The notes: generated by a model not told the origin, from the sequence alone. 64,000 nucleotides of DNA from Streptomyces coacervatus (GCF_029223485.1 NZ_JARHTP010000014.1:225817-289816), one strand, 5' to 3'. Positions 17,824-25,997 are shown, counted from the first letter of the stretch. Made by a program: numbers and translations.

Positions 17824-17962
17824 ATGTTGCACAAACGCCTGGCCCACGATTACGAGACCCTCGCCGCCAGCTCCAAGGTCATGATCCACGTCGCGTCGAT
17901 CGACAACCTCACCAAGCGCATAACGGACGGGGCCGCACCCACCTGGCGAGGAACCTACAGTT
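17824..17962 (+). pseudogene. C-terminal relic of an IS5-type transposase
   Basis: The translation MLHKRLAHDYETLAASSKVM followed by IHVASIDNLTKRITD and TPTWRG-like residues matches the carboxyl end seen in Streptomyces IS5-family transposases (KRLAHDYETLP..., ASIDNLTKR). An in-frame TAA at 17821 precedes it, and the rest of the transposase and its terminal repeats are missing. The frame reads on into the next gene, so automatic annotation may wrongly fuse the two. Confidence 0.7.
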
Positions 17963-17991
17963 CGGATCACCGACACAACCAGCGGGGAGCC

Positions 17992-19023
17992 ATGGCGATC
18001 GACTCGTGCACCGTACAGCTCACCGGCCAGGAACCGTGCCCCGGCATCGAGGAGGCCCTCGGCTGGACGGACGCGTGGCAAGTCCGCCGGGGCGCCACCT
18101 GGCTGGTCACCCGGAGGGGCGAGGACGTCGCCGTGCGCCGAGCAGGGGTGGCGGAGGTGCCGGTGTTCTTCCCGGACCCCACCGGCGATTTGCGCGGCTA
18201 CGCCAGTCCTGCGCCCGACGCCCGCGCCCTGGCGGTCTGCGGCGACGCGGAGCTCGCCGTCGTCGAGACGGACGGCACGATCCGCTGGAGCCACCTGCAT
18301 GATCCGTGGTCTGCCGACGGCGGATCGGGTCGCGGAGCCTGCGCCTTCACCGCCGACGGTCGGCACGTCGTCGCCATCGCTCCCGGCATGGCGGCGGCCC
18401 CCGGCGAGTACCAGAGCGACCTGCTCGTCACGCTTGCCGCCGCCGACGGCACCGTCGTGGCCACCGCGCCGCTCACCGCGAAGTCCGGCATCTACGAGAT
18501 CCGTCAGCCCCTCAACGGTCCCGACATCCTCCTGGTCTCCGCGGGCCAAGGTCAGGACGAGGCCCTCTCGTACGCCATCGCCCTCGATGGCGCGGCGCTT
18601 CGTATCGTCTCCCTCGACACCAAGGACGAGCCGATCACGGACCTGGACGAGGCCGCGGGGCAGGTACTGACTGCCGAGCGAGGCGGCGCCTGGATCACCT
18701 TGCACCGGCTCGGCCCCGACCTGGACCTTGCCACCTCCGGCCAGGTCCGGCTGGAAGACCTCGTTGGTGAAAACGAGGAACTGCGGTTCGTCGGCCGCCC
18801 GGTGTTCGTCGACGACTCCCTGTTCCTCGCCGCGATCGCGGAGGAGGAGTGGACCGAGGAATTCCGCCACTTCCTGATCGACACCCGCATCATGCGACCT
18901 GTCGCAGAGCTGGAATATCCCCTGCCGGTGAATGCCGACACGATTCCGCTTGGAAACGGCGTTTGGCTCACGGGCACGGACGACGAGCTCTGCCGCTGGA
19001 CTTTGCGCCGGACCGGCTCGTAG
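17992..19023 (+). CDS. Protein of unknown function with beta-propeller-like repeats
   Basis: The 343-residue product starts at ATG 17992 behind AGCGGGGAG; a longer in-frame start at 17824 would add a transposase relic and is rejected. The sequence is rich in beta-strand segments with recurring D-G turns (LAVVETDGTIRW, TADGRHVVAI, LLVTLAAADGTVV), resembling WD40- or PQQ-type propellers, without signal peptide or membrane helix. It stands alone between a terminator and a minus-strand toxin operon. A cytoplasmic binding or immunity role would fit the context but is inference. Confidence 0.6.
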   Translation: MAIDSCTVQLTGQEPCPGIEEALGWTDAWQVRRGATWLVTRRGEDVAVRRAGVAEVPVFFPDPTGDLRGYASPAPDARALAVCGDAELAVVETDGTIRWSHLHDPWSADGGSGRGACAFTADGRHVVAIAPGMAAAPGEYQSDLLVTLAAADGTVVATAPLTAKSGIYEIRQPLNGPDILLVSAGQGQDEALSYAIALDGAALRIVSLDTKDEPITDLDEAAGQVLTAERGGAWITLHRLGPDLDLATSGQVRLEDLVGENEELRFVGRPVFVDDSLFLAAIAEEEWTEEFRHFLIDTRIMRPVAELEYPLPVNADTIPLGNGVWLTGTDDELCRWTLRRTGS

Positions 19024-19361
19024 CCAGGAACGTGTTAAGGAACTCAGAAGACCGAGCTCTTCAAATGGCTGCCTGATCGGGTGACTTCGATGAGTCGCAC
19101 GAGCGTGCAGGGAGAACCGGCGAGGCTCCCGGGCGGTCGAGTGTGGTGTCTGAAGCCGGAAATCACCTGCCACAAAGCGCGCGAGAGCATGCCCGCCTGG
19201 TGAGGCACCCGCTAGGGCATACGGGGCGATCTGCCTAAATCAAATGCCCTCTGAAATACAGGATCACCTACCCGCCGCGGAGCAGTCGCGTCGGGCCCTG
19301 GCTGCTCTCGGCCGGATCCGTCGTGGGTGCGATGACGCGTCTGGTCCGCGAACGGGGCAGT
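19024..19361. other. Degenerate intergenic stretch
   Basis: No gene with coding bias is visible on either strand in these 338 bases. Base use is less GC-rich than the flanks. It looks like debris from rearrangements, followed immediately by the WXG head fragment. Confidence 0.35.
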
Positions 19362-19430
19362 ATGGGCATGGAGCATCAAGGATTTCGAGTCGAACCCGCG
19401 GTGTTGGGGTCCTACCCCGGTGTTATCGAA
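19362..19430 (+). pseudogene. N-terminal fragment of a WXG-like gene
   Basis: The first codons read EHQGFRVEPAVLGSYPGVIE, closely parallel to the start of the intact gene at 22047 (GDQGFRVHPDALKSYDKVIQ). Homology stops near 19430, where the sequence enters the 3' end of a minus-strand membrane-protein gene. It is a truncated paralogue left by a deletion or insertion. Confidence 0.55.
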
Positions 19431-19863
19431 GTCCGGCAGCCCGACTGTGCATCAGCGCCAGCCCCGAGCAGTCCTGCCCGCCGGAAGGGTCCGGTTCATA
19501 TACCCAATACAGGGCTGCGAGTTGCACCAGCAACAGTACGGGGATGAGACAGGCGGCCACCATAGCCGTGCGCCCCTGCCATGACGCGCCCGGCCGCTGC
19601 CCGCGCCGGTGTGCCCCGCGGCGCAGGGCCAGTAGGAGCAGCGAAGCTGCCAGGGCGCATGTAGGCGCGGCCCAGGCGGTGACGTACATCCGCGTGGACG
19701 GGCCCAGGTACCGGCAGTTCTGGAAGGTGTCCCCGTTGAAGGAGACGTGGGCCGCCAGTAGTGCCGCCGATGTGAGCACCAAGGCGGGCACCAGCAGGGA
19801 CCAGCGGCGCCATGAGGGGGCGGGGGCGGTCGTGGGCGGTGTGGGGTGCGTATGAGTGCTCAT
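19423..19863 (-). CDS. Small multi-pass membrane protein downstream of the amidase-like toxin
   Basis: The 146-residue product has three hydrophobic helices (near LLVPALVLTSAALLAAHV, AAPTCALAASLLLLALR and VAACLIPVLLLVQLAALYW) and a short Thr/Pro-rich N-terminus. Its ATG overlaps the stop of the toxin gene (TGATG), implying translational coupling. Small membrane proteins placed directly behind secreted toxins are often immunity proteins; that is a positional inference here. I recognise no family. Confidence 0.65.
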   Translation of the reverse strand: MSTHTHPTPPTTAPAPSWRRWSLLVPALVLTSAALLAAHVSFNGDTFQNCRYLGPSTRMYVTAWAAPTCALAASLLLLALRRGAHRRGQRPGASWQGRTAMVAACLIPVLLLVQLAALYWVYEPDPSGGQDCSGLALMHSRAAGLR

Positions 19864-21122
19864 CAGTACCAGTCCGGGTTGGGGCGGACGATCCGTATGT
19901 TCTGCCGGCCCTCGTGCTGTTCGGTCGCGGGGAGCCGGCCTTCCAGGCTGACGTTCTGGTACGAGTCGCTGTGCTGGGTGTACTTGATCTCGCCGTCCGG
20001 CATCACCGCGGTGACGATCGCCGCGTGGTGCGTGTTGCCCTTCTCGATGGAGTCGTTGGGGCCGGCCTGCTCGTAGTAGATGATGTCGCCCGGCTTCACG
20101 TCCGAGCGCGGGACCTCGGTGCCGCCGTGCTTGAGCATGAAGTTCTGGTTGTTCTCGGCTGCGGCCCAGTTGTCGGAGTAGGCGAGCCGCTTGTCGACCG
20201 CGTCGACTCCGGTGCGGTTTCCGATCATCCAGGAGTCGTCGTCCGAGGTGCCCCAGATGCTGGTCTTCTCCTTCATTCCCGCGTGCAGCAGGGCGTTGGA
20301 GACGAAGTTGGTGCAGTTGTTGCCGAAGTCGGTCGGGTCGTCCTTGTCCCAGTTGCCGAGGGCGTACTCGACCAGCTTCACGCGGTCGTACTTGCCGTTG
20401 CCGCGCAGGTCCTGCCGTACGTCGGCCGGTATGCCGTCGAGGTTGGCGATGGTGACCGGCTCGGCCAGCATCATGTCCTTGCGCTCCCGGTCGGTCAGGC
20501 CGTTCCACCACTGGCGGACCGTGGTCGGGTCCTCGTTCACCGGGATGTCGGCGGCGAGCATCTGCATCTGGACGTGAGAGGCGTGTGTCTGAAGGTCGTT
20601 GAGTGCCTTGGCTGGGTCGGTGACGCCTGTCTGGTCGGCAAGCTTGGCGAACTCGGCCGCGGCCAGCTTGTCGGCGGTGGTGACCTGTTCCACGGCCTGG
20701 TCGATGAGGTCCTGTACCTCAGCACGGTAAGGCCCCATCTCCTCGGCCTCCGTGCGGTTGCGTGGGGGCGGACCGGTGATCGTCCCGTCGACGCCGATCT
20801 CCAGGCCGTAGCGGCTTGCGAGGTCCACCGCCGCGTGCATGGTGCTGTGTGCGGTCTGGATGGTTGTCGTCATGCCGTCGGCGACCATGTTGACGGCGAG
20901 GAGGATGTCGTATGCCGCCTCCAGTTGGTTGGCGAGCAGTTCGAACTCCGCAGCCGCCGTGGTGCCGACCTCGTCCGTCCAGTTGTCCTTGAGTGGCTTG
21001 GCACCGTACTCGCGCAGGTCTTTCGCTGCGTCCAGGGCGTACTTGGCGAGGGCGTGCCAATCGTCGGCGGCGGTCGCCCACGTACTGGGGTGGGCGTTGT
21101 TGATCCCTTCGTACGAGACCAT
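19863..21122 (-). CDS. WXG-headed T7SS effector with C-terminal amidase (cysteine hydrolase) domain
   Basis: The 419-residue protein has a helical N-terminal half with a Trp at 48 (DNWTDEVG) typical of WXG/LXG heads, a conserved-looking linker (WWNGLTDRERKDMML, 205-219), and a C-terminal papain/NlpC-like domain resembling Amidase_6: C270 in FGNNCTNFVSNAL, PGDIIYY at 344-350 and H365/H366 in NTHHAAIV. Such domains cleave peptidoglycan or other amide bonds. The ATG at 21122 follows the preceding stop by two bases. The order WXG100-like gene, toxin, small membrane protein is that of a T7SS effector operon. Confidence 0.75.
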   Translation of the reverse strand: MVSYEGINNAHPSTWATAADDWHALAKYALDAAKDLREYGAKPLKDNWTDEVGTTAAAEFELLANQLEAAYDILLAVNMVADGMTTTIQTAHSTMHAAVDLASRYGLEIGVDGTITGPPPRNRTEAEEMGPYRAEVQDLIDQAVEQVTTADKLAAAEFAKLADQTGVTDPAKALNDLQTHASHVQMQMLAADIPVNEDPTTVRQWWNGLTDRERKDMMLAEPVTIANLDGIPADVRQDLRGNGKYDRVKLVEYALGNWDKDDPTDFGNNCTNFVSNALLHAGMKEKTSIWGTSDDDSWMIGNRTGVDAVDKRLAYSDNWAAAENNQNFMLKHGGTEVPRSDVKPGDIIYYEQAGPNDSIEKGNTHHAAIVTAVMPDGEIKYTQHSDSYQNVSLEGRLPATEQHEGRQNIRIVRPNPDWY

Positions 21123-21124
21123 GT

Positions 21125-21448
21125 TCAGGCCCTTCCCAGGTCGTTCAGGCTGGTACGCAGCCGTGACTCGGCCTCGGCGTCCGTGCGGTCGTAGCCGTCG
21201 GCGGAGTCCCGGAGCTTCTGGCTGAGCTCGCCCATCCTCTTGGCGAGGGAGACCATGTGTTCCTCCCACTTGAGGGCGCAGACCTTGAGCTGGACCGGGC
21301 TCTCCCAACCGTTGCCGTAGTGGGAGACGTACACGTCGTCGCTGGTGTCGAGGGAGTGGCTCAGGCGCTTCATCACCTGGTGAGACAGGGACTCGGTGTC
21401 ATTGGCCGCGGCCCGTACCCGCGCGGCTTCGATGTCGATGTCCGCCAT
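21125..21448 (-). CDS. WXG100-like partner of the amidase effector
   Basis: The 107-residue helical protein starts at ATG 21448 behind GGGAGGAATT. It has the turn HYGNGWESPVQ, a variant of the WXG region, and a charged C-terminal helix (YDRTDAEAESRL), of which Y-x3-D matches the ESX signal pattern. It is the first gene of the operon with the amidase-like toxin, two bases apart, and probably forms the secretion dimer or chaperone for it. The start is well supported; upstream in-frame codons lack a site. Confidence 0.7.
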   Translation of the reverse strand: MADIDIEAARVRAAANDTESLSHQVMKRLSHSLDTSDDVYVSHYGNGWESPVQLKVCALKWEEHMVSLAKRMGELSQKLRDSADGYDRTDAEAESRLRTSLNDLGRA

Positions 21449-21749
21449 GGACAATTCCTCCCGTATGAACTGCTGTTGCTGGAACCGACGAACGCCAACT
21501 CGTACGAATACGGCGGTCATCGTACGGTCCCGCTGCCTCCGGCACTCCCAGCTCCCGGCCTCCGGAGAACCCTTGACCTTTGTTGACGCAGTTCTCCTCA
21601 GTACCTCCACAATCACGCGCAGTGTCCCTGCAGGGCGGCTCAACGCGCATTGAGCTGCCCCGAATTCCGTGAAGTCCCCTGGAGTGTCCTGAGATTGGTG
21701 GAGCCGAGCTTTACAACAGCACGGAGCAAGCTGTGATCAACGACTTGTA
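21449..21749. promoter_or_regulatory. Upstream region of the amidase toxin operon
   Basis: About 300 bases with no credible gene on either strand. It must carry the promoter of the minus-strand operon that begins at 21448. Base composition is lower in GC than the flanks. I cannot name promoter boxes with confidence. Confidence 0.35.
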
Positions 21750-21975
21750 CGCGACTCGAAGGCCCCGGCCCAGGGCGCGTTCTTCTTCCCGGCCGGAACT
21801 GCTGAGTTCCACAACGAGCAGGGCTCGACGGATCGTGGTTGCGTAATCGGCCGACAGGCGGAGCTTGGTAAAGATCCGCCAATACTTGCAGGTGCACGAA
21901 GGCGTGTTTGACGGCCGCCCGCGCGGCGGTGAGCAGCTTGTTCGCCTCCTTCTGTGAATTGGCACACGGCCAGGG
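21750..21975 (-). pseudogene. Frameshifted C-terminal relic of a DDE transposase
   Basis: Read leftward, one frame gives EANKLLTAARAAVKHAFVHL and the next frame gives YWRIFTKLRLSADYATTI followed by RRALLVVE. Together these match the end of Streptomyces DDE-superfamily transposases (KLLTAARAAVEHGFAHLKNWRILTKLR...ALVRALLVL). At least one frameshift separates the parts and the rest of the element is missing. It lies between two divergent effector operons. Confidence 0.65.
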
Positions 21976-22046
21976 TCCCGATGCCGACGGACGCTTCAGC
22001 GATCGCCAGTGCGATGATGTGCCGGTTCCGCGATCAAGGAGAAGCT

Positions 22047-22361
22047 GTGGGGGATCAGGGATTTCGGGTCCATCCGGACGCGCTGAAGTCGTACGACAAG
22101 GTCATCCAGGGCCAGATGGAGCAGATCGAGCGGATCTGGCCGAAGCTGGCGGCGGTGCCGCTCTCGTCGGACGACTTCGGCAAGCTGCCGAACGCGCACA
22201 ACCTTTACGAGGCGTACCACGAGCATGTGGAGGCCGAGCAGCACAATTTCGCCGACCTGCTCGAGCTTCTGCGCGGTACCGGTGAGGGTCTTCAGAACTC
22301 GGCGACGAACTACGAGAGCCAGGACCATCACATCGACGCTTCGTTCGGAGGCGGACAGTGA
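22047..22361 (+). CDS. WXG100-like protein heading an effector operon
   Basis: The 104-residue helical product starts at a GTG behind AAGGAG. Two helices flank a turn region (AAVPLSSDDFGKLPNAHNLY) where WXG proteins have their motif, and NYESQD near the end matches YxxxD/E. It overlaps the next gene by GTGA. A truncated paralogue lies at 19362. It is probably an Esx-type secretion partner for the 341-residue WXG protein. Confidence 0.7.
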   Translation: MGDQGFRVHPDALKSYDKVIQGQMEQIERIWPKLAAVPLSSDDFGKLPNAHNLYEAYHEHVEAEQHNFADLLELLRGTGEGLQNSATNYESQDHHIDASFGGGQ

Positions 22362-23383
22362 GCGGCGGCACTTTGCAACAGGTCGGCGACGCGTACAAGT
22401 GGACGCGGGACTTCGTCGACGAGCCGTTGATCCCACTGCCGGAGATCTCGAATCCTGTTGCGGACGGCTTGGACGCAGGTTTGGACAGCGCCGTCAAGTG
22501 GGCGCTCGACTCCAGTGGGCTGATGGGCATGCTGGAGGAGGTCACCGGCAACCTCTCCGGACTCACTGCGGCCGCCCACGAGTGGCAGACCCAGGCGAAG
22601 GCGATGCGGGCGGTCAGCACCGCTCTGCGTGAGGGCGGCGGCACACTCGCCGGGCAGTGGGAAGGCGTCGCGTCGAACGCGTTCGGCAGGCACATGGGCC
22701 AGGTGGTCGAGGCGATCGACGGCACCGCCAAGGACATGGACGAGATCGCGCAGATCATCAGTCAGGCGGCTGCGGCCTGCCAGCTCGCCGAGAACATGAT
22801 CATCGAGATCATCCGGGAGGCGATCGAAGCGCTGCTCGTCTCGCTCGCCGCGATGGTCGTGGTCGACATCCTGACGGTCGGCCTTGCGACCGTTGCCGAC
22901 GCTCTCGTGGCGGATGCCGAGATCACCACGTTCATCGAACGGGTGGGAAAGGTCTCCGCCGACCTGGCGGAGAAGCTGGACAAGCTGATGGAGAAGGTCC
23001 GCGAGCTCAAGAAGGCCGGCAAGTCCTACAGCGAGCTCAAGAAAGGCCTCAAGGAAGCCCGGAAGGCGGCCAAGGCCGTGAGGAAGATCGGCGGCCTCGG
23101 CAACAGGCTGGAGAGAGGCGGGAACCTGCTCAGATCCCCGTCGATGGAGAACCTCGGGGAGTTCGCCGCCACCAGGGGCGTCAAGGCCGTAATCGGCGCC
23201 GAGAAGGGCATCATCGCAGGCGGCGTCGGAGCGGTGATCGGCGCCGACGGTCCGATGAGCCCGGTCACGGACGGGCTGAGCCAAGACCCCGCCATCGATG
23301 CCGTGGCCGGTCAGCTCGACGGACGCAAGAACGAGACCCCGTACCGCGTGCCGAAGACACAGATCGAGGAGGACTTCGGATGA
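22358..23383 (+). CDS. WXG-domain protein with long helical C-terminus
   Basis: The GTG start overlaps the preceding stop (GTGA), implying coupled translation. The 341-residue product has a WXG motif at W101-E-G103 (GQWEGVASNAFGRH), then two hydrophobic helices (about 148-180), a Lys/Glu-rich coiled-coil-like stretch (200-245) and a Gly/Ala-rich segment. This matches the head and middle of LXG/WXG-type effectors without a recognisable C-terminal toxin domain. The downstream deamidase fragment suggests that a toxin part may once have been attached or exchanged. Confidence 0.7.
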   Translation: MSGGTLQQVGDAYKWTRDFVDEPLIPLPEISNPVADGLDAGLDSAVKWALDSSGLMGMLEEVTGNLSGLTAAAHEWQTQAKAMRAVSTALREGGGTLAGQWEGVASNAFGRHMGQVVEAIDGTAKDMDEIAQIISQAAAACQLAENMIIEIIREAIEALLVSLAAMVVVDILTVGLATVADALVADAEITTFIERVGKVSADLAEKLDKLMEKVRELKKAGKSYSELKKGLKEARKAAKAVRKIGGLGNRLERGGNLLRSPSMENLGEFAATRGVKAVIGAEKGIIAGGVGAVIGADGPMSPVTDGLSQDPAIDAVAGQLDGRKNETPYRVPKTQIEEDFG

Positions 23384-24081
23384 CCGCCGGCCAGTACGGC
23401 CCGACACAGCCCATCTTCGAACCGGACTTGTTCCGCGGCGGCTCCCATGTGCCATTGATCTCGCCATGGCTGCAGCCGCACGAGCGACTGCTCGGGATCG
23501 TAAAGGTGACGCTGAGCGATGTGATCCGCCCCTCCCTGCCCCGCAAGTTGCGGACCGGCCAGTCGACGGGCGTGCTGGGCGCGGTGGATGGCGCCACCGA
23601 AGCTGTCGCCTCGGTCGCGGACGCCTTCGACATGTTCGACTTCGGCATCATCCGCAGGATCCGCCGCATCGTGCGCGGGGCCGGTCTCAAGGGCGGATGG
23701 CAGAGCGTGGCCGGCCAGTTCGTGATCGCTGTGCGCACCGGACCCGACCCCTCGCGCAGCGGCTACGACAACGACGAAGTGCTGATGGTCTTCACCGACC
23801 GCAGGATCCTTCTGATGTGCACGGTCTCCATCAGGAACAAGAAGGTTCCCCTGTTCGGTAAGGTCCCGCCCGGCGAGAAGGTGAGCAGGAGGGAGGCCCG
23901 GTGTCTGGGCGAGCTCCTGCCAGGACAGCTCCGGAGCGTCGCCATCCGGCACAATTGGCTCTCGAACCGCGTGGACCTGCACTTCGCCGACGGCTCCCTG
24001 GCTGCGCTTGAGCTGTACGAGAAGGATGCCCGGGCTCTGGAGGCGCTGAGTCAGGGGATCGTCCCACCTCCGCGGCCCTGA
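23380..24081 (+). CDS. Protein of unknown function in the WXG operon
   Basis: The ATG overlaps the preceding stop (ATGA). The 233-residue product has no signal peptide or clear membrane helix. Segments such as DNDEVLMVFTDRRILLMCTV and VDLHFADGSLAALELY resemble the beta-strand pattern of bacterial PH-like domains, in which a basic residue follows a strand (FTDRRIL). That comparison is tentative. It is probably translated with the two WXG genes and works with them. Confidence 0.6.
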   Translation: MTAGQYGPTQPIFEPDLFRGGSHVPLISPWLQPHERLLGIVKVTLSDVIRPSLPRKLRTGQSTGVLGAVDGATEAVASVADAFDMFDFGIIRRIRRIVRGAGLKGGWQSVAGQFVIAVRTGPDPSRSGYDNDEVLMVFTDRRILLMCTVSIRNKKVPLFGKVPPGEKVSRREARCLGELLPGQLRSVAIRHNWLSNRVDLHFADGSLAALELYEKDARALEALSQGIVPPPRP

Positions 24082-24175
24082 CCTGACGCGCCAGCAGAAA
24101 CGGCGCGCCTTTGAACCGCTGCACAAGCCGGCTTGGCCGAGCGAGGAGAAGCTCGGGAACCCGGATGCGGAATGG

Positions 24176-24388
24176 CAGAACAGCACAAGCCACGATTCCA
24201 TCGTCGAGGACGGCGGACAGAGGGGGGCGGCTCCAGCGGCGTCGCCTACATATCCAGACCGGACGGGACCGCGCACGTCTTCAACGTGATTAACGACCGC
24301 AATGGAGTCGTTTTACTGGACGGGCAGACCGGGAAGCTCGGCAACCTTGAGAAAAACGTCACCGAAGGAGAGCGATCGGGTCCTGAGA
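24176..24388 (+). pseudogene. Fragment of a glutamine-deamidase-type toxin
   Basis: The frame contains GTAHVFNVINDRNGVVLLDG and QTGKLGNL, matching the His/Asp part of papain-fold toxin-1 (Gln deamidase) domains, as in GGGHAFNVVNHNGNIVWVDT of the large toxin at 39930-45248. The catalytic Cys part and any N-terminal head are missing, and the frame runs on out of register into the next gene. I read it as the broken end of a toxin whose immunity gene survives downstream. Confidence 0.6.
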
Positions 24389-24685
24389 ATGTCGAGAGAC
24401 GAAGCCGTCGAGGTGGCCCGTGTCCACCTGCGGGAAATTTATGGAGACGGTCCGCCGACCATCGTGATGCAACCGGAACTCTCGGTCGAGCACGATATGG
24501 CGTGGGCCGTGCGGTTCGACAGTCAGGAGCACCTCGACACCGGGGATATGACCCAGGCGCCGATGACGCGGATGGTCGTAGTCTTCAAGGACGGGTCGTT
24601 CGTGGGGTTCCCTCCTTCCGCTTACACGACTGAGCAGTCGAAGACGTGGCTGGCCACGGGGCAGCGGCCCAGGAAGCCTTTCTGA
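24389..24685 (+). CDS. YrhB-like (Imm35-type) immunity protein
   Basis: The 98-residue protein has the YrhB/immunity-35 pattern: an N-terminal helix (SRDEAVEVARVHLREIY), then strands including DMAWAVRFDSQEHLDTGD, a MVVVFKDGSFVGF strand, and a polar end. Such proteins neutralise polymorphic toxins in the cytoplasm. It directly follows a broken deamidase toxin, which suggests an orphaned antidote. The ATG at 24389 has no strong site; an in-frame ATG lies at 24302. Confidence 0.65.
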   Translation: MSRDEAVEVARVHLREIYGDGPPTIVMQPELSVEHDMAWAVRFDSQEHLDTGDMTQAPMTRMVVVFKDGSFVGFPPSAYTTEQSKTWLATGQRPRKPF

Positions 24686-24689
24686 GCCC

Positions 24690-25997
24690 ATGAACGATCC
24701 GACATCGCAGGCCGAGGACTGGTTGCGGCGGACCTACAGCGGAATGGTGGAACTGTCCGCCCCCGGCCCGGTCGCCGAGAGGCCCCAGGCATGGGTCTTC
24801 GGTTGCCGTGCGCGACCGGTGCCCGGCTACCCGGTCACGCGCATGCTGACCTCGCTGCTCGCGGTCCCCAAGTCTGGCAATCAGCCGTTCCATCCTGCCA
24901 CCGACGATCCCTGGGAGGATCTGGAGGCCTTCGACCGTGTTCCCGGGCCGCGCGACCCCGCCGCGCAGGCGCTTCGCACCAACGCACGTGGCTGTCTGCT
25001 GGCCGCAAACGCCGCCTTGAACGGCGGCAGGGCCACGCCCTTGCCGTGGCTGCCGTTCCATGAGGCACCGGGCTGGTGGGACCGCATGATCCACTGGCAC
25101 TTCCCCGCCGCCGAGGTGTCGGCCTGTGCGAGCTGGGACGAGGTGATCGCCGCGGTGCAGGAGCCGGGTCCCGGTACCCGCGGCGCGGTCTGGATCCGCC
25201 GTGAAGCCTACGGTGTCGAGGCGACAGGACACCTGGTCTACGCACACAACAAGGGTGGCCAGGTGGTCCTTCTCGATCCGCAGGCGGGTCGGCTGGCGCG
25301 TCTGGAGCCCAACGGGATCCGTCAACTGACCGTGGCCCGCTTCGCGGGTGCGGGCGGCAATGAAGCCGGGCCGGGGGCGCCTGCCTGGCACCGTCAGGCC
25401 CCTGACCTCGCGTCGGCGATTGGGAAGGCGGAGGAATGGCTTCTGGATGCATACAGGGGCGAGGTCGCCCTGGTTGAGCCATTGCCCGCTGACGAACTCG
25501 CGCGCGGCTGGCTGTTCGCCTGCAACAGCAAGGCGTTCCTCGCCGGCGGACGTCCAGCCGACGCCATGCTGGACGCCGCCCTGGTCGTACCCAAGGACGA
25601 GGGCGAGCCGTTCGGGCTGCCCAACACCGATCCATGGGGCTGGCTCGCGCGCTGGGACGGTGGTACGGAGCCGGGTGCCGAGGGCCTCGAACTGCCTCCG
25701 AAGCCGGGGCCGGTGAGGTGGATGCCGCAGACGATGGGCCGACTGGGGCCCGTGGTCTCCGTGACGGACCACACGGAATGGGCAACCGTCCTGGCCGAAC
25801 TCGCCACCTCCCCCGAGGGAGCTCGCGCGGTGGTCTGGATCCGTCGCGCGGACCGCCGGGGCCGCGAGTCCGTCGGTTTGCTTGTCGTCGCTGCCCACAC
25901 TCCCCAGGGCCTGATGCTGATCGACGCCGCCCGTGACGCCCCTGCCGCACCGGACAATACGGGGGTGCGCTCTCTCCACGTCATCCGCTACCGCTGA
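24690..25997 (+). CDS. Two YrhB-like domains around a deamidase-like domain lacking its Cys
   Basis: The 435-residue product contains two related YrhB-type segments (about 7-80 and 246-320; compare AEDWLRRTYSG and AEEWLLDAYRG). Between them is a stretch resembling a papain-fold glutamine deamidase: TNARGCLL at 97-104 aligns with the NNCADCSR of the large toxin, GH at 180-181 with its His and LLDPQAG (D196) with its Asp. The nucleophile position is Ala99, so the domain is probably inactive. A soluble immunity or decoy protein is the best guess. It follows the Imm35-like gene by four bases. Confidence 0.6.
   Translation: MNDPTSQAEDWLRRTYSGMVELSAPGPVAERPQAWVFGCRARPVPGYPVTRMLTSLLAVPKSGNQPFHPATDDPWEDLEAFDRVPGPRDPAAQALRTNARGCLLAANAALNGGRATPLPWLPFHEAPGWWDRMIHWHFPAAEVSACASWDEVIAAVQEPGPGTRGAVWIRREAYGVEATGHLVYAHNKGGQVVLLDPQAGRLARLEPNGIRQLTVARFAGAGGNEAGPGAPAWHRQAPDLASAIGKAEEWLLDAYRGEVALVEPLPADELARGWLFACNSKAFLAGGRPADAMLDAALVVPKDEGEPFGLPNTDPWGWLARWDGGTEPGAEGLELPPKPGPVRWMPQTMGRLGPVVSVTDHTEWATVLAELATSPEGARAVVWIRRADRRGRESVGLLVVAAHTPQGLMLIDAARDAPAAPDNTGVRSLHVIRYR

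Noticed and set aside
17824..19023. A single 399-residue protein starting at 17824
   Set aside because: The first roughly 46 residues are a transposase relic; ATG 17992 has a good ribosome binding site.
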